From Hymenobacter psychrotolerans DSM 18569 (GTDB lineage: Bacteria > Bacteroidota > Bacteroidia > Cytophagales > Hymenobacteraceae): a stretch of 64,000 nt of DNA. The DNA lies in assembly GCF_900142395.1 (NCBI RefSeq), contig NZ_FRAS01000015.1, positions 1 through 64,000 on the forward strand, written 5' to 3'. A model generated the notes under the pieces. The model did no database searches, was not told the DNA's origin, and saw only the letters and a program-made list of their open reading frames with translations. Shown piece by piece: positions 32,866 through 41,787 of the stretch. The position numbers and the translations under genes were made by a program. How positions within the stretch are numbered: the first letter of the stretch is position 1; every line of letters begins with the position of its first letter.

Positions 32866-34500
32866 CTACTTTGCAGCTTCGGCGCTGGCCATCTGCACGG
32901 CGCGGTACAGGTTCACGAGGCCCCCGGTATTGGAAAGCTCCGCGAAATCCACTTCTTTCTGGGTGCCGGGCTTCAGCACTTTGGTATGGTACACGTCTAC
33001 TGAGGCCAGAATGAGGCGCTTCAGGTCGGTGGCGCTAAGGCTGGGGAAGTACGATTTCAGGACGGCGGCCATGCCGGCTACCACCGGCGAGGCCATGCTG
33101 GTGCCGCTTTTGTTGCCGTACTGCTGGCCGGGCAGCGTCGAGTAAATCTGGTGGCCGGGCGCAAACACGTCCACGTTCTTCTTGCCATAGTTCGAGAAGT
33201 CGGCCACCATGTTCCGGTCGTTGGTGCGGGCGGCCGCGCCTACCGTAATCAGGTTCGGGATGCGCTGGCCGCTCAGGTACAGCGGCGATGGGTACTGCAC
33301 CTGCACGTCGATGTCCTGGCTTTCGTTGCCGGCCGAGTGCACCAGCAGCACGCCCTTGGAGGCCGCATACTTCATGGCCTCTTCCACGGCTTCGCGCTGC
33401 GGCGAGTAGTATTTGCCGAAGCTCATGTTGATGATGCTGGCCCCGTTATCCACGGCGTAGCGAATGGCGTTGGCAATGTCCTTGTCCCGCTCGTCGCCGT
33501 TGGGCACGGCCCGAATGGCCATCAGGCGCACGTTGTCGGCAATGCCCAAAATACCTTGGTTGTTGGTGCGGTCGGCCCCGATGATGCCGGCCACGTGCGT
33601 GCCGTGCGAGGGGTCGGGGCCGTGGTTGTCGCGGTTGCCGTAGCGGCGGTCCTTGGTGTCCTCGGGATTGTCGCCGATGATGCTGGCCCGCGGATTGAAG
33701 GCCGGATTCAGGCTGAAATCGAGCAGGCTTTTGCTTTGGTCGAGGCCCTCTTTCATGTCGGCCAGCACCGACTCCATGTCGGCGTAGCCGGCTTCGCGCA
33801 GGTTGCCGTAGAGGCCCAGCGCGGCGCGGTACAGGTTGGGGTCAGCCGGCGACACGCGGCGCAGGCTGGCCGTATCCAGCCGCGGCAGGTTCAGGGCCAG
33901 CTTCAGGTTGTCGGCACCCTCTTTGTTGAGCAGGTAGGCCTTGCCCAGCGACTCGGCCCGCTCGGTGTTTTCGGCTACTTTATCGGCCTGGGTCTTTTTC
34001 ACCTTCTGATACAGGTCGTACTCGGCGCGCTTGGCGGCGGGCACGGCGGTGCGGGCTTTGCCCTCATACAGCGGCTTGAGGCGGGCTATGAGGCGCGTGT
34101 CTTCGTAGGTTTCCACATCTACGTTGCGGCCATCGGCCCCGCCCAGGAAGTTCCAGCCGTGCACATCGTCGGCGTAGCCGTTCTGGTCGTCGTCGAGGCC
34201 GTTGCCGGCTACTTCCTTCGGGTTGGTCCAGAGCAGGCGTTTCAGGTCGGCGTGCGCGGTATCAATGCCCGCATCAATGATGGCCACCACCACCGGGGCC
34301 GACGGGCGGTTGCGCAGCAGCTCGTCGTAGGTTTTGCGTACGCTCACGCCCATCACGCCATCGGCTTTGGGGTCGAGCAGGTACCATTGCTGGGCTGGTA
34401 CGGCCGGCAGTGCCGGAGCGGCATTCTGGGCCGCGCCCACTACAGGCAGCAGCAGGGCCAGCGCCGAAAGACGCAGCCAGGAGGAAACAGGAAACGACAT
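32866..34500 (-). CDS. Secreted S8 (subtilisin-like) serine peptidase
   Basis: The 544 residues start with a signal peptide (MSFPVSSWLRLSALALLLPVVGAAQ). The catalytic triad is visible as Asp76 (VVAIIDAGID), His299 (PSHGTHVAGI) and Ser468 (GTSMASP), with the oxyanion Asn392 (SAGNES). Between Asp and His is a helical insertion of about 170 residues (130-285), larger than in subtilisin but common in Bacteroidetes S8 lipoproteins and secreted peptidases. No pro-domain, T9SS tail or C-terminal extension is seen, so it is probably periplasmic. Confidence 0.95.
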   Translation of the reverse strand: MSFPVSSWLRLSALALLLPVVGAAQNAAPALPAVPAQQWYLLDPKADGVMGVSVRKTYDELLRNRPSAPVVVAIIDAGIDTAHADLKRLLWTNPKEVAGNGLDDDQNGYADDVHGWNFLGGADGRNVDVETYEDTRLIARLKPLYEGKARTAVPAAKRAEYDLYQKVKKTQADKVAENTERAESLGKAYLLNKEGADNLKLALNLPRLDTASLRRVSPADPNLYRAALGLYGNLREAGYADMESVLADMKEGLDQSKSLLDFSLNPAFNPRASIIGDNPEDTKDRRYGNRDNHGPDPSHGTHVAGIIGADRTNNQGILGIADNVRLMAIRAVPNGDERDKDIANAIRYAVDNGASIINMSFGKYYSPQREAVEEAMKYAASKGVLLVHSAGNESQDIDVQVQYPSPLYLSGQRIPNLITVGAAARTNDRNMVADFSNYGKKNVDVFAPGHQIYSTLPGQQYGNKSGTSMASPVVAGMAAVLKSYFPSLSATDLKRLILASVDVYHTKVLKPGTQKEVDFAELSNTGGLVNLYRAVQMASAEAAK

Positions 34501-34609
34501 CAGGAAATAACAGGCGAAAGATAAAACGGCCTATACGCAGGCATGGCCCCTCTGGCCACCACGCGGCAAACTCCAGTTGCACAGACACGGTTCCATCGGG
34601 CAGGACGCA

Positions 34610-35014
34610 TCAGGCGGCCGGGCCGGTTTCGCCGGTGAGCAGCGGCAGCAGCCAGTCCTGGCCGGCGCGGGTGATGCGGAAATGCCGGTGGCGGCCCGTT
34701 TTGGGGTAGTCCAGCAGGCCGGCGGCCACCAGTTTCTGCAGCGCCTGCACGGCCGTGGGGCGGGCTACGCCGATGGCATCGGCCAGCTGCACGCCGGTTT
34801 GCTGCTCGTGGGGTAGCAGTGCCAGCAACAGCTGCACGGTAGTATGGCGGCGGTTGCGCAGGCGCACGCCTACGTCGCGCAGCAGGGCGTGGTCTAGCCG
34901 CTCCTCAATGGCGGCCCGGTCCTGGCGGGGCGGTACGTAGGGTGGCGGCTCGTCGCGGGTCGCTACGCGGCGCGCGAAGTCAGCAACCAGCGGGTCGGGG
35001 AGTTGATCCGGCAT
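34610..35014 (-). CDS. Winged-helix (MarR/ArsR-like) transcriptional regulator
   Basis: The 134 residues have a hydrophilic N-terminus with a PPPYVPPRQ stretch followed by a winged helix at about 55-125: TTVQLLLALLPHEQQTGVQLADAIGVARPTAVQALQKLVAAGLL (recognition helix after GVARPTA), then a wing KTGRHRHFRITRAGQDWL. The pattern is that of MarR-like one-component regulators. It is preceded by 428 bases without genes, which may include its own control region. Confidence 0.88.
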   Translation of the reverse strand: MPDQLPDPLVADFARRVATRDEPPPYVPPRQDRAAIEERLDHALLRDVGVRLRNRRHTTVQLLLALLPHEQQTGVQLADAIGVARPTAVQALQKLVAAGLLDYPKTGRHRHFRITRAGQDWLLPLLTGETGPAA

Positions 35015-35442
35015 ATAGTACAGGTGATAGGGTAGGTAGTGGGAGTAATGCGGGAAGAAGTGAAGCTAATGCTACTCATTGCTTGACCGATGCTATACTT
35101 TGATGCTTCGAAACGAGTAGTTGTGCGCTGTATCTGTGCTATTGTATCAGTAATATAGGTAGTTGAGCGTTTAATACCGAATGTTGTTGGATAAATACTG
35201 CCTATAGTAGAAGTGATACGATAGGTTGTGTGAGAAATAGGGAAGGAACTATACTGGGGGCTAGGGTTTGGTCAGGCAAGGGTGGGAGCGGGGCAGACGA
35301 CATCGGGGTAGCGGCGACCGGCAGGACCGCTTAGGGTGGTCAGGCTGGCGGGAGGGCCGGCAGCGTGCGAAACTACCGGCTGCCGCCCCGAACAGAGACA
35401 ACGCAGGCGGGTTATCTTCACGCCCTCAAGCTGCCCTACCGT
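35015..35442. other. Intergenic stretch with no gene; compositionally odd
   Basis: This 428-base gap between the regulator and the PIG-L gene has no open frame that looks coding. The first 230 bases are visibly A+T-richer than the surroundings, with many short TAG/ATA-rich words. From about 35265 the strand becomes strongly G-rich. No clear -7 box, tRNA, inverted repeat or insertion-sequence end was found. Confidence 0.5.
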
Positions 35443-38061
35443 ATGCGTACACGTCTTTTCCGCGCCGCTTTGTCGGCGGTGATACTCACTCAGTCACTCA
35501 TCCACTCATCCACCACCCAGGCGCAGGCGCCCAAAACCTGGTCGTCGTCGGAGATTCTGCTGGGACTCAGGAAGCTGAACGTGCTCGGCTCGGCGCTCTA
35601 CGTGGCCGCCCACCCCGACGACGAAAACACCCGCCTCATCGCCTACATGGCCAATGGCCGCCTGCTGGAAACCGGCTACCTGAGCTGCACCCGCGGCGAC
35701 GGCGGCCAGAACCTCATCGGGCCGGAGCTGCGCGAGGGGCTGGGCGTGATTCGGACGCAGGAGCTGCTGGCGGCCCGCCGCATTGATGGGGGCCGGCAGT
35801 TCTTCACCCGCGCCAACGACTTCGGCTTCTCCAAAACGCCCGAGGAAACCTTCACCATCTGGGATAAGGAGCAAGTGCTGGCCGATATGGTGTGGGTAAT
35901 CCGCCAGCGCCGGCCCGACGTCATGATTACCCGCTTCCCGCCCGACGCCCGGGCCGGCCACGGCCACCACACGGCCTCGGCCATGCTGGCCATTGAGGCC
36001 TTCTCGGCCGCCGCCGACCCCAAGCGCTTCCCCGAGCAGCTGCAATACGTGCAGCCCTGGCAGGCCAAGCGCCTGCTCTGGAATACCGGCTCCTTCTTCG
36101 TGAAGCCCGGCGAGGACATGAGCCAGTACTTCAAGCTGGATGCCGGCGGCTTCAACCCGCTGCTGGGCCAGAGCTACGGCGAAATTGCCGCCCGCAGCCG
36201 CTCTCAGCACCGCAGCCAGGGCTTCGGCAGCAGTGCCCAGCGCGGCGAGGCCCCGGAGTATTTCCAGCTGCTGAAAGGCGAGCCCGCCAAAACTGACCTG
36301 TTCGACGGCGTGGACCTGACCTGGAACCGGGTGCCCGGCGGCGCAGCCGTGGGCAAGCTGATTGACGAGGTAATCCGCAAGTACGACCCCAGCAACCCCA
36401 GTGCGAGTGTGGCGGGGCTGAACAAAGTACTTTATGCTTTGCTTAAAGTGAAGGAAGTAAGTCCTTTCTGGAGTGAGGAGAAAGGCAATGAAGTTGCTGA
36501 CTTGATGCAGGCGTGTCTGGGCCTGCGGGTTGAAGCGGTGGCCGCTGAGCCTACCGTAACACCTGGAAGCGTGTTAAGTCTGAAGGTGGACGCCGTAGCT
36601 AACCAACCCTTTAATGTGCAAGGCCTGTACTTCAATTGGTTTGTGAAAGACTCGACCCTTTACCGCAAGCCTTCACCGGCCAATACCGGTACCTTTGATG
36701 GGCCACCAGACATGGATGTGAAGGTGGGCCTTAACCAGCTATATAGTAAAAGTGTCGAAGTAGATGTGCCAGCGAAGCAGCTGGTATCCCAGCCCTATTG
36801 GCTATTGGAGCAGGGAACTACTGGCATGTATAAGCTGCCTGTAGTTTATGACCAGGAGCAGCCCAAATTCAGAGGTTACAGGGCTAATGACCATACCGTT
36901 GTGCAAGCAAGGGACTTAGTTGGATTACCCGAAAACCCTTCCCCTGCTTATGTATATGTCCAGATACCTATGGGGTATGGATTGGTTATGCGGGTTCCCA
37001 TCCAATACAAAAGCACCGACCCGGTGGAAGGGGAGAAGTACCGCCCGCTGACGGTGGTGCCGCCGGTGGCCGTGAACATCGGCGGGCGGGCTTACGTGTT
37101 TGCCGATAACCAGCCTAAAACGGTGCCCGTGACGCTGCGGGCCGGCAAAGCGGGCGTGAAAGGTTCCGTGGCACTGACGTTGCCGCAAGGCTGGAAGTCG
37201 GAGCCGGCCAGCATTTCTTTTGACCTTGCCACCAAAGACGCCGAGCAGACCGTGCAGTTCCGGGTGCAGCCCGGCGCGGGTGCCGCGGAGGGCAAATCGG
37301 AGTTGCGGGCCGTGGCTACCGTGGACGGGCAGACGTATTCACGCGGCTACCAGCCCATCGAGTACAACCACATTCCTACCCAAATCCTGTTTCCGGAATC
37401 CGTGGCCCCACTCGTGAAGCTGGACCTCAAGCGCAAAGGCCAGGAAATCGGCTACCTGATGGGTGCCGGCGACGAAGTGCCCGACGCGCTGCGCCAGATT
37501 GGGTACACCGTCACGCTGCTCAAGCCCGAAGACCTCACCGAGCAGAACCTGCGCCGCTTCGATGCCGTGGTGCTGGGTGTGCGCGCCTACAACACTGTGG
37601 ACCGCCTCAAAACCCTGCAGCCCAACCTGCTGAAGTACGTGGAGCAGGGCGGTAACCTGGTGGTGCAGTACGTGGTGAGCCGGGGCACCGTCATGCCGCA
37701 GATTGGCCCGTACCCGCTCACGCTCTCCTCCGACCGGGTGACCGTCGAAAACGCGCCCGTTACCTTCCTCAACCCCAGCCAGCCGCTGCTCAACACGCCC
37801 AACAAAATCACGAGCAGGGATTTTGAAGGCTGGGTGCAGGAGCAGGGCCTCTACTACCCTTCGCAGTGGGACCCGAAATACCAGACCGTACTCAGCTCCT
37901 CCGACCCCGGCGAGAAAGCCAAGGAAAGCGCCATTCTGGTGGCCAACTACGGCAAGGGCCACTACATCTACACCGGTCTTTCGCTGTTTCGGGAGCTGCC
38001 CGCCGGCGTGCCCGGCGCCTACCGCCTGCTGACCAATATGGTGTCGTTGGGCAAGAAATAG
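35443..38061 (+). CDS. Secreted PIG-L family deacetylase, long Bacteroidetes form
   Basis: The ATG at 35443 gives 872 residues with a signal peptide. A PIG-L/LmbE zinc deacetylase domain at about 45-280 has ligands visible in AAHPDDENT and GHGHHTASA. A middle beta-rich region follows, and the C-terminal 250 residues look like a ThuA/glutamine-amidotransferase-like domain (VVLGVRAYNTVDRL, YVEQGGNLVVQYVVSRG). It would deacetylate N-acetylglucosaminyl or related glycans outside the cytoplasm. Codon usage shifts to A/T-ending codons between about 36400 and 37015 (residues 320-524) and then reverts, a mosaic pattern. Confidence 0.93.
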   Translation: MRTRLFRAALSAVILTQSLIHSSTTQAQAPKTWSSSEILLGLRKLNVLGSALYVAAHPDDENTRLIAYMANGRLLETGYLSCTRGDGGQNLIGPELREGLGVIRTQELLAARRIDGGRQFFTRANDFGFSKTPEETFTIWDKEQVLADMVWVIRQRRPDVMITRFPPDARAGHGHHTASAMLAIEAFSAAADPKRFPEQLQYVQPWQAKRLLWNTGSFFVKPGEDMSQYFKLDAGGFNPLLGQSYGEIAARSRSQHRSQGFGSSAQRGEAPEYFQLLKGEPAKTDLFDGVDLTWNRVPGGAAVGKLIDEVIRKYDPSNPSASVAGLNKVLYALLKVKEVSPFWSEEKGNEVADLMQACLGLRVEAVAAEPTVTPGSVLSLKVDAVANQPFNVQGLYFNWFVKDSTLYRKPSPANTGTFDGPPDMDVKVGLNQLYSKSVEVDVPAKQLVSQPYWLLEQGTTGMYKLPVVYDQEQPKFRGYRANDHTVVQARDLVGLPENPSPAYVYVQIPMGYGLVMRVPIQYKSTDPVEGEKYRPLTVVPPVAVNIGGRAYVFADNQPKTVPVTLRAGKAGVKGSVALTLPQGWKSEPASISFDLATKDAEQTVQFRVQPGAGAAEGKSELRAVATVDGQTYSRGYQPIEYNHIPTQILFPESVAPLVKLDLKRKGQEIGYLMGAGDEVPDALRQIGYTVTLLKPEDLTEQNLRRFDAVVLGVRAYNTVDRLKTLQPNLLKYVEQGGNLVVQYVVSRGTVMPQIGPYPLTLSSDRVTVENAPVTFLNPSQPLLNTPNKITSRDFEGWVQEQGLYYPSQWDPKYQTVLSSSDPGEKAKESAILVANYGKGHYIYTGLSLFRELPAGVPGAYRLLTNMVSLGKK

Positions 38062-38065
38062 GCCC

Positions 38066-38194
38066 TGCCCCGGTCCGATGTCGCAGGCATCCAACCGGTT
38101 GTCGCCGGAACGAGCTTCGTGCTGACGGCTGCCCAGATGGTGCTGGCAGCCGCAACGACGACCGGTCGGATGCCTGCGGCATCGGACCGGGGCA
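38066..38194. repeat. REP/MITE-like inverted-repeat element
   Basis: A 39-base arm (38066-38104, starting TGCCCCGGTCCGATG) is repeated inverted at 38156-38194 with 36 of 39 positions complementary. Each arm contains its own small palindrome (GATGCCGCAGGCATC type). The 51-base centre holds an additional imperfect hairpin (GCTGCCCAGATGG...CTGGCAGC). It fills most of the gap between the PIG-L stop and the next small gene, and could act as a terminator or be a mobile non-coding repeat. Confidence 0.8.
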
Positions 38195-38247
38195 AAAGCG
38201 GCGGGCGGCAGCTTCTATTCCTGTGGTTTGCTTTACCTTCGTTTTCT

Positions 38248-38379
38248 ATGGCTACTATCCCCGAATCTGAGAAGCCGCCGCTGTTGCCTTCGTGGCGCGC
38301 GTGGTACTGGCTGGTGCTGGCCGCCCTAACGGCAGAAGTAGCTTTCTTTTACTACCTGACCCGCGCTTTCGCTGCATGA
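38248..38379 (+). CDS. 43-residue single-TM protein coupled to a symporter
   Basis: The frame runs from the ATG at 38248: MATIPESEKPPLLPSWR, then one TM helix (AWYWLVLAALTAEVAFFYYL) and TRAFAA. Its TGA overlaps the ATG of the sodium/solute symporter (ATGA, 38376-38379), so the two are translationally coupled. That makes a role as a small symporter subunit plausible. Known small subunits of SSS transporters (DUF4212) are about twice as long with two helices, so this is not an obvious member. Confidence 0.75.
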   Translation: MATIPESEKPPLLPSWRAWYWLVLAALTAEVAFFYYLTRAFAA

Positions 38380-40106
38380 GTACCTTCGACTGGCTGGTGC
38401 TCAGCAGCACGCTTATCTTCATCATTGGGTACGGGGCCTGGCGCACGCGCGGGGCCGGCGCCACGCTCGACTCGTATCTGCTCGGCGACCGGGACGCTTC
38501 CTGGTGGGGTGTGGGGCTGAGCATTATTGCCACCCAGGCTTCGGCCATCACCTTCCTCAGCACCCCCGGCCAGGCCTACGACGACGGCATGCGCTTCATT
38601 CAGTTCTACTTTGGCCTGCCACTGGCCATGGTCCTGATTGCGCTGTTTGCGGTGCCCATCTACCACCGGCTCCGCGTATTTACGGCCTACGAATACCTGG
38701 AAGGCCGCTTCGATAGGCGCACCCGCACGCTGGCGGCGCTGCTGTTTCTGGTGCAGCGCGGCCTCAGCAACGGCCTTTCGCTGTACGCACCTGCCTTGGT
38801 GCTGTCGGCTATTCTGGGCTGGAACATCAACCTGACTGTGTGGCTGCTGGGCGGTATCATGATTGCCTATACCGTGGCCGGCGGCACCCGCGCCGTGATG
38901 GTGACGCAGCAGGGGCAGGTGGCGGTTATCTTCACCGGTATGGTGGTGGCCGGCTACCTGCTGGTGCACTATCTGCCGCCCGAAGTGGGCTTCAAGGAGG
39001 CGCTGCAGGTGGCCGGCCATCAGGGCAAGCTCAATCTGGTCGACTTCACGTTCGACCCCACCGACCGGTACAACTTCTGGTCGGGGATGACGGGCGGCCT
39101 GTTTCTGGCCCTCTCGTACTTTGGCACCGACCAGAGCCAAGTGCAGCGCTACCTGGCGGGCCGTAGCATCACGCAGAGCCGCTTGGGCCTGCTCATGAAC
39201 GGCCTCGTGAAGGTGCCTATGCAGTTCGGGATTCTGCTGATCGGGGTGTTGCTGTTCGTATTCTACCAGTTCAGCCCGTCGCCGCTCACCTTCAACCGCC
39301 CCGTGCACGACCGGGTGGCCCGCTCCGCCGAGTACGGCCCACAGCTGCGCACGCTGGAAGCCGAGCACGAAACCCTGTTTCTGGCCCGCCGCCAGGCTAC
39401 TACCCAGCTCGTAGAGGCCCTGCACTCCGACGACCCGGCCCAGTTGGCCGCCGCCCAAACGCATCTGCAGGCCACCAACGCCGCCACCCGCGGCCTGCGC
39501 CAGCAGGCCCAGGAGCTGCTCAAGACAGCCGTGCCCTCCGCCGAAGCCAAAGACACCGACTACGTATTCCTGACGTTTGTGCTCAACTACCTGCCGCAGG
39601 GCCTGGTGGGGCTGCTGATTGCGGTGGTGCTGTCGGCGGCTATGGGCTCGGCAGCGGCGGGCCTCAACGCGCTGGCCTCCACCACCGTCATCGACCTGTA
39701 CCGTCCCAGCCGCCCCCACGCCGATGAGGCGCACAACGTGCAGGCCTCGCGCTGGGCGGCCATTGGCTGGGGTGTGCTCGGCATCGGCTTTGCCACCTTC
39801 GCCGCCCGCCTCGAAAACCTGATTCAGGCCGTGAACATCCTCGGCTCGTTGTTCTACGGCACCATTCTGGGTATTTTCATGGTGGCTTTTTTTCTGAAGC
39901 GCGTAGGCGGCAAAGCGGTGTTCTGGTCGGCGGTGGTGGCCCAGGTAGTGGTGCTGCTGCTGTTCTGGAAGACGGATATCGGCTACCTGTGGTTCAACAT
40001 CATCGGCAGCGTCATTGTGGTGGGCCTGAGCTTGCTGCTGGCCATTCTGCTGCCCGCCGAACCAGCCAGCCAGGCACCAACCGCCGCCGACCAGCCGGCA
40101 GTATAG
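38376..40106 (+). CDS. Sodium/solute symporter (SSS family)
   Basis: The 576-residue protein has about 13-14 TM helices. Family features are SYLLGDRDASWWGVGLSIIATQASAITFLSTPGQAY in the first helices, YEYLEGRFDRRTR, and VVLSAAMGSAAAGLNALASTTVIDLYRP in helix 8. A charged, Ala/Gln-rich helical insertion of about 95 residues (near 305-395) lies in one loop, a variation seen in Bacteroidetes members. The coupled substrate is unknown. It is downstream of and coupled to the 43-residue membrane protein, and followed by a strong terminator. Confidence 0.95.
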   Translation: MSTFDWLVLSSTLIFIIGYGAWRTRGAGATLDSYLLGDRDASWWGVGLSIIATQASAITFLSTPGQAYDDGMRFIQFYFGLPLAMVLIALFAVPIYHRLRVFTAYEYLEGRFDRRTRTLAALLFLVQRGLSNGLSLYAPALVLSAILGWNINLTVWLLGGIMIAYTVAGGTRAVMVTQQGQVAVIFTGMVVAGYLLVHYLPPEVGFKEALQVAGHQGKLNLVDFTFDPTDRYNFWSGMTGGLFLALSYFGTDQSQVQRYLAGRSITQSRLGLLMNGLVKVPMQFGILLIGVLLFVFYQFSPSPLTFNRPVHDRVARSAEYGPQLRTLEAEHETLFLARRQATTQLVEALHSDDPAQLAAAQTHLQATNAATRGLRQQAQELLKTAVPSAEAKDTDYVFLTFVLNYLPQGLVGLLIAVVLSAAMGSAAAGLNALASTTVIDLYRPSRPHADEAHNVQASRWAAIGWGVLGIGFATFAARLENLIQAVNILGSLFYGTILGIFMVAFFLKRVGGKAVFWSAVVAQVVVLLLFWKTDIGYLWFNIIGSVIVVGLSLLLAILLPAEPASQAPTAADQPAV

Positions 40107-40143
40107 CCTATTGAGCCGGCGGGCAGGCTGAGCTGCTACCAAC

Positions 40144-40180
40144 AAAAAAGGCCTTTCGCTGTAAAGCGAAAGGCCTTTTG
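40144..40180. terminator. Bidirectional terminator
   Basis: AAAAGGCCTTTCGCT pairs with AGCGAAAGGCCTTTT with a GTAA loop, between convergent genes. Confidence 0.92.
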
Positions 40181-40200
40181 CATGAGTGAAGTGCCCGCGT

Positions 40201-41085
40201 TTACTTGGCGCCGTTCTTCTTGGCGCTAGCAATGATTTCGTCGTTCATCTTTACGTAGTCGGTGTTCTTGGCGGCCTGGGCCAGCGTGCGCGACTGCTCG
40301 GCGGCGGTGAGGGCGCCTTTGTAGTCCTTCATCTTCATCCGGATTTTAGCCTCGGTGTGCACGTTCCAGAACTTGGGGTCTTTCTCGTTGGCCTTCTGCA
40401 TCCAGGTCAGAGCCTGCTTCAGGTCCTTGTCGTTGTCGTAGTAGTAGACGGCGGCGGCGGCCAGGTCGTTGGGGCCGGCCGAAGCGTTTTTCGCCACTTT
40501 CTCCTCAATCTGCGCCATCACCTTGGGGTCTACGTCGGCCACCACCTTGAACTTGGCGCCGGTCGTTTCCCACAGCATGTCCACGTTGGCGGTGGCCGGG
40601 GTCAGGTCAGAGAAATTGATGGTGAAAGTTTCGGCTTTCGTGGTCGTTTTGTAGGGCTTCACCGAGAAGCTGGCCACGTCATCGGCGGCTTTGTAGTTGG
40701 CCACGTTGCCGCCCTGCTTGGTGTCTTTGCTGAGCACCACGGTCCAAGTGGTTTTGCCGGGTACCGTGTACAGAGCGTATTCGCCGGCCGCCACTTTTTT
40801 GCCTTCCACCGTCACGTCATCCGAGAATTTGATGGTGGTGGAGTTGTTGGCACCCGTGCGCCAGCGCTTGGCGTAGGGTACAATGGCTTTGGAGGTAGAA
40901 TCACCGAAAATAACCCGGCCCTTGGCGCTGGGCCGCGAATACGTGATGGTGATGTCGGTGAGGCCTACACGCTGCTGAATGGTGCTTTTGGGGCTGGGCT
41001 GCGGCGTACTGATCTGAGCCTGAGCGGTGAGCGGCGCCACGGCCAGCAGCGCTATTCCGGCGGAGAGAGAAAGAAGGGCTTTCAT
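40201..41085 (-). CDS. DUF2911 family exported protein
   Basis: The ATG at 41085 gives 294 residues with a signal peptide (MKALLSLSAGIALLAVAPLTAQAQ). The DUF2911 beta-sandwich spans about 40-185 (ITITYSRPSAKGRVIFGD, LVPYAKRWRTGANNSTTIKFSDDV, GEYALYTVPGKTTWTVVLS). The C-terminal third is helical and TPR-like (ALTWMQKANEKDPKFWNVHTEAKIRM). The function is unknown; it is frequent in Bacteroidetes. Confidence 0.92.
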   Translation of the reverse strand: MKALLSLSAGIALLAVAPLTAQAQISTPQPSPKSTIQQRVGLTDITITYSRPSAKGRVIFGDSTSKAIVPYAKRWRTGANNSTTIKFSDDVTVEGKKVAAGEYALYTVPGKTTWTVVLSKDTKQGGNVANYKAADDVASFSVKPYKTTTKAETFTINFSDLTPATANVDMLWETTGAKFKVVADVDPKVMAQIEEKVAKNASAGPNDLAAAAVYYYDNDKDLKQALTWMQKANEKDPKFWNVHTEAKIRMKMKDYKGALTAAEQSRTLAQAAKNTDYVKMNDEIIASAKKNGAK

Positions 41086-41116
41086 GAAAAGGAAAAAGTG
41101 AGAATGAGTAGCGGCC

Positions 41117-41124
41117 CAAAAGTA
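41117..41124 (-). promoter_or_regulatory. Promoter -7 box of the DUF2911 gene
   Basis: TACTTTTG on the minus strand matches TAnnTTTG and lies 32 bases before the ATG at 41085. The -33 element is not clear. Confidence 0.45.
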
Positions 41125-41208
41125 GCAAAACCCGCGTTGGAGCGCAGGTTTATGATTCATGAGCAAAAGACACAGCTTCAAACCGAAGGTGCAGCAGGCG
41201 GCAGAGCG

Positions 41209-41739
41209 CTACAGCTCCACTACCGAAACCTGCTGCTCGCGCAGCAGCGCCAGCGCGTCGGCGGGGGTAGCCGGGGCCTGCAGGCGGCGCAGGTCGAGGT
41301 AGTAGCACGCCGCTTCCGAGCGGTACAGCAGGAGCCAGTCGCCCACCCGGATGGCCCGCTGCAGCTGGTTCCAGCGGACGCCAAAGCTGCCGGAGGCGCT
41401 GTTGCCCCGCAACTGGTCGGCGTCCAGTGCAAAATCAATAGGCTGTTGCGCAACGGGGTTGCGGGCGAAGCCGCGCCGCAGCTGGTAGCGCACCAGTCCC
41501 GCGCGCAGCAGGCCGTAGAGCAGGCCCACGGCCAGCACAACCACGGTGCCCTGGTTGGTGAGTTGCCCGTTCTGCATTACATCCAGCGCCACGCTGGCGG
41601 CCAGCAGCAGCAAGGCCGCACCCAGCAGCCAGTGGTTGAAACGGGTGCGGCGCTGCCGTTGCCACATCCGGAAGTTCACGGCTATGAAGTCGGCCGAGGT
41701 CATCAGGACGCCGGGCGCGAGTAGGGGGAGAGTAGGCAT
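41209..41739 (-). CDS. YcxB-like membrane protein
   Basis: The 176-residue protein may start at 41739 or, more family-like, at the ATG 41703 (MTSADFIAVNF). It has two adjacent TM helices at about 37-80 and a soluble C-terminal domain with VRWNQLQRAIRVGDWLLLYRSEAACYYLDLRRL, the YcxB-like/PH-like pattern. The function is unknown. It ends 123 bases before the DUF2911 gene start on the same strand. Confidence 0.82.
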   Translation of the reverse strand: MPTLPLLAPGVLMTSADFIAVNFRMWQRQRRTRFNHWLLGAALLLLAASVALDVMQNGQLTNQGTVVVLAVGLLYGLLRAGLVRYQLRRGFARNPVAQQPIDFALDADQLRGNSASGSFGVRWNQLQRAIRVGDWLLLYRSEAACYYLDLRRLQAPATPADALALLREQQVSVVEL

Positions 41740-41787
41740 AGGCTGAGTGAGGATGCGCGGCTGCGCGCACGGGTACAGGGTGGGCGA

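Noticed and set aside
38352..40232. Long minus-strand frame opposite the sodium symporter gene
   Set aside because: His/Gln/Arg-rich translation, no family features, exact shadow of the symporter gene.
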